DNA of 64,000 bases, from positions 186,001 to 250,000 of the forward strand of contig JIBA01000012.1 of the NCBI GenBank assembly GCA_000620545.1, given 5' to 3'. This stretch comes from Intrasporangiaceae bacterium URHB0013. GTDB lineage: Bacteria; Actinomycetota; Actinomycetes; Actinomycetales; Dermatophilaceae. The notes beneath the pieces are model-generated. The model ran no database searches, had not been told where the DNA came from, and saw only the letters and a program-made list of their open reading frames with translations. Within the stretch, counting starts at the first letter, position 1, and every line of letters starts with the position of its first letter. The position numbers and the translations under genes are program-made. This document shows positions 62,161-64,000 of the stretch, piece by piece.

Positions 62161-63033
62161 TCAGAGCTTCCGGGCCTCGGGGATGATCTTCTCGCCGATC
62201 AGCTCGAGCCAGTCGGTGCGCGACCCGTCGGTGACGCCGGTCTGCACGTGCGTCACGCCGAGGCCGGCCAGATCCCGGAGGTGCTCGAGCGCGGCGTCGA
62301 CGTTCTCGCCGTTCGGTCCTGGGTCGACCCGGCCCATGACGGTCTTCTCGATCTCGTCGTAGTCGCGCCCAATGGCGTCGCAGTGCCCACGCAGCACGTC
62401 GAGCTTGCGGCCGAGGTCGGGGGTGTCGAAGAGGTTGCAGGCCTGGGCGTACTGGGCGACCATCCGCAGGGTCTTCTTCTCGCCTCCGCCCCCGATGAGG
62501 ATCGGCGGGTGCGGGCGCTGGACTGACTGCGGCGAGTTGAGGGTGCGGCCCAGCGTGTAGTGCTTGCCGGCATACGGCTCCTCGCTGTCGCCCCACATCT
62601 GCAGGCAGATCTGCAGCGTCTCCTCGAGCCGCTCGAACCGCTCGGCCGTCGCGGGGAAGGGCAGGCCCAGACCGACGCACTCCTCCTCGTTCCACGCAGC
62701 ACCGATTCCGAGCATCGCGCGCCCCTTCGACAGCACGTCGAGGGTCGTGACCTCCTTGGCGAGCAGGCCCGGCTCGCGGTAGACGGCGGCCGTGACCCAC
62801 GCGAGCAGCTGGACGCGCTCGGTCACCGCAGCGAGGAAGCCGAGGGCCGTGTAGGCCTCGAGCATCTCGTGCTCCTTGGGACCGATCACGCCGATCTGCC
62901 ACACGTGGTCCATCACGGAGAGCTTGGAGAAGCCGACGTCCTCCGCGGTGCGCGCCGTGCGGACGAGGTCGTCGACGAAGGTCGTGGAGCCGCCGCTCCA
63001 GGTGAAGTTGGCGAGGTGCAGTCCGAGGTCCAT
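62161..63033 (-). CDS. LLM-class F420-dependent oxidoreductase
   Basis: 290 aa luciferase-like TIM barrel. Typical blocks: LSVMDHVWQIG, GRAMLGIGAAWNEEE and HPPILIGGGGEKKTLRMVAQYA. ATG 63033. Belongs to a different subfamily from the oxidoreductase at 14484-15470. Substrate unknown. It is convergent with the permease gene after a 139-base spacer without clear features. Confidence 0.9.
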   Translation of the reverse strand: MDLGLHLANFTWSGGSTTFVDDLVRTARTAEDVGFSKLSVMDHVWQIGVIGPKEHEMLEAYTALGFLAAVTERVQLLAWVTAAVYREPGLLAKEVTTLDVLSKGRAMLGIGAAWNEEECVGLGLPFPATAERFERLEETLQICLQMWGDSEEPYAGKHYTLGRTLNSPQSVQRPHPPILIGGGGEKKTLRMVAQYAQACNLFDTPDLGRKLDVLRGHCDAIGRDYDEIEKTVMGRVDPGPNGENVDAALEHLRDLAGLGVTHVQTGVTDGSRTDWLELIGEKIIPEARKL

Positions 63034-63231
63034 GTCTCGCACACTACGTCCGCTCGCTGGGACCAGCACGGGGTGCAGTCCGTCGACCTCGGGGCGCGGA
63101 CGGCGCGCGCACACGTCCAGAACCGTGCTGTGTCGGCTGCCCAGGTGATGGCCGGCTGCGGGAGAATCGGCCGGTCGGGACGATCGGGAACGAGCGGCAC
63201 GATCGGGGACGGACGCGTCAGGAGGAAGACG

Positions 63232-63672
63232 ATGGCGGTCGACGTGCGGGTGGAGACGGTCATCTCGAGACCGGTCGCCGAGGTGGCCGCCTACGCCGGC
63301 GACCCCTCCCATGCGCCCGAGTGGTACTCGAACATCGACTCCGTCGACTGGCAGACGCCACCGCCGATGAGGGTGGGCAGCAGGCTCGCGTTCGCCGCCC
63401 GGTTCCTCGGGCGCCGGATCAAGTACGTCTACGAGATCGTCGAGCTCGTCCCCGGTGCGCGGCTCGTGATGCAGACGGATGGCAAGCCCTTCCCCATGCG
63501 CACGACGTACGAGTGGGAGGCCGTCCAGGAGGGCAGCACACGCATGGTGCTGCGCAACACCGGCAGGCCCACCGGCTTCGCGGCCATCGGGGCGAGGCCG
63601 ATGGCCGCGGCGATGCGCACTGCGATGACCAAGGACCTCGCGCGGATCAGGACGATTCTGGAGACTCGGTGA
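63232..63672 (+). CDS. SRPBCC family protein
   Basis: 146 aa START-like domain, opening VRVETVISRPVAEVAAYAGD and HAPEWYSNIDSVDW. AGGAGGA lies 7 bases before ATG 63232. Ligand unknown. Related in fold but not obviously paralogous to the SRPBCC gene at 30004-30447. Confidence 0.88.
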   Translation: MAVDVRVETVISRPVAEVAAYAGDPSHAPEWYSNIDSVDWQTPPPMRVGSRLAFAARFLGRRIKYVYEIVELVPGARLVMQTDGKPFPMRTTYEWEAVQEGSTRMVLRNTGRPTGFAAIGARPMAAAMRTAMTKDLARIRTILETR

Positions 63673-63784
63673 CCTGCGACCCCGACCCGGGCGGCTCGGC
63701 CGACCACGGTACGACGACCCAGGTGGGCCGTGGGCAGGTGAAGAAGGCGAGTCCGGTCGCGTCACCGGCGCGTCCTTCGCGTTA

Positions 63785-63811
63785 CGGAGGGTTCGGAGGG
63801 TTCGGAGGGTT
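63785..63811. repeat. Three tandem 9-bp repeats before the aminotransferase gene
   Basis: CGGAGGGTT is repeated exactly three times, ending 16 bases before the GTG at 63828. Each unit contains a Shine-Dalgarno-like GGAGGG. Confidence 0.85.
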
Positions 63812-63827
63812 CGGGCAGACTGGCCGG

Positions 63828-64000
63828 GTGACCTCCGCGACCCGACCGCTCCAGCCCTCCCGGCGCTCGCAGGTGCCGCCCTTCGAGGTCATGGATGTGC
63901 TCGACCGGGTGGCCGTGCTGCGCGCCGAGGGCCGCGACGTCGTGTCGCTCTGCGCGGGCGAACCGTCCGGGGGTGCGCCGAGCCTCGTCTCGGAGGCCGC
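63828..64000 (+). CDS. Class I/II aminotransferase, N-terminal fragment
   Basis: 57 residues visible from GTG 63828, open to the window end. The pattern VPPFEVMDVLDRVAVLRAEG then SLCAGEPSGGAPSLVSEAA is the substrate-mouth segment at the start of fold-type I PLP aminotransferases (aspartate aminotransferase group). The PLP lysine is beyond the window. Preceded by three 9-bp repeats rich in GGAGGG. Confidence 0.8.
   Translation, partial: MTSATRPLQPSRRSQVPPFEVMDVLDRVAVLRAEGRDVVSLCAGEPSGGAPSLVSEA

Overview
This window is high-GC actinobacterial DNA (roughly 70% G+C by eye, GTG starts common, AGGAGG-type ribosome binding sites, many 4-base ATGA start/stop overlaps). F420-dependent luciferase-like oxidoreductases, paired GAF/ANTAR regulators, a DUF222-HNH protein, a DUF3516 helicase and an Lhr helicase point to Micrococcales. 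The recurrent word GTATGCC reminds me of Intrasporangiaceae relatives, but that genus-level impression is only inference. No CRISPR array, rRNA operon, transposase or prophage is visible.

Layout. 1-1.45 kb: end of a drug-type ABC exporter (ATPase plus permease). 1.45-8.9 kb: a mannose module, with manA and a LacI repressor transcribed away from a 1706-aa secreted multidomain GH92 alpha-mannosidase. 9-17 kb: mixed single genes (DUF3224, a secreted trypsin-like protease, endonuclease IV, a 14-helix MFS exporter, DUF4395, an F420 oxidoreductase, an MBL hydrolase, a DJ-1/PfpI protein). 17.3-22 kb: a degraded M20 peptidase gene, a coupled ANTAR pair, a TfoX-like protein and a DUF222-HNH gene with no recognisable start. 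22-33 kb: an esterase/ATP-grasp pair, a lipid kinase with two PAP2 phosphatases, two related small proteins around a DUF1206 gene, and the DUF3516 helicase.

33.3-44.9 kb is the most coherent system: a complete selenocysteine-dependent formate oxidation locus. The formate dehydrogenase alpha gene has an in-frame UGA at 33825-33827 followed 11 nt later by a SECIS-like hairpin. It is followed by its iron-sulfur and NrfD-type membrane subunits and an OFA-family transporter. Next come a rhodanese-selD pair on the minus strand, the selenocysteine tRNA (anticodon TCA), selA and selB. Everything needed to make and insert Sec from selenide lies within 12 kb of the gene that uses it.

45-57.7 kb: Lhr helicase, a Nei-type DNA glycosylase, a VOC protein, a copper monooxygenase-like lipoprotein coupled to a PfkB kinase, divergent glpD/glpK, and thiol peroxidase. 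57.9-64 kb: a small membrane protein, then an unusual one-chain fusion of a secreted S15-type hydrolase to an ABC ATPase, coupled to its permease. A second F420-type oxidoreductase, an SRPBCC protein and the start of an aminotransferase complete the window.
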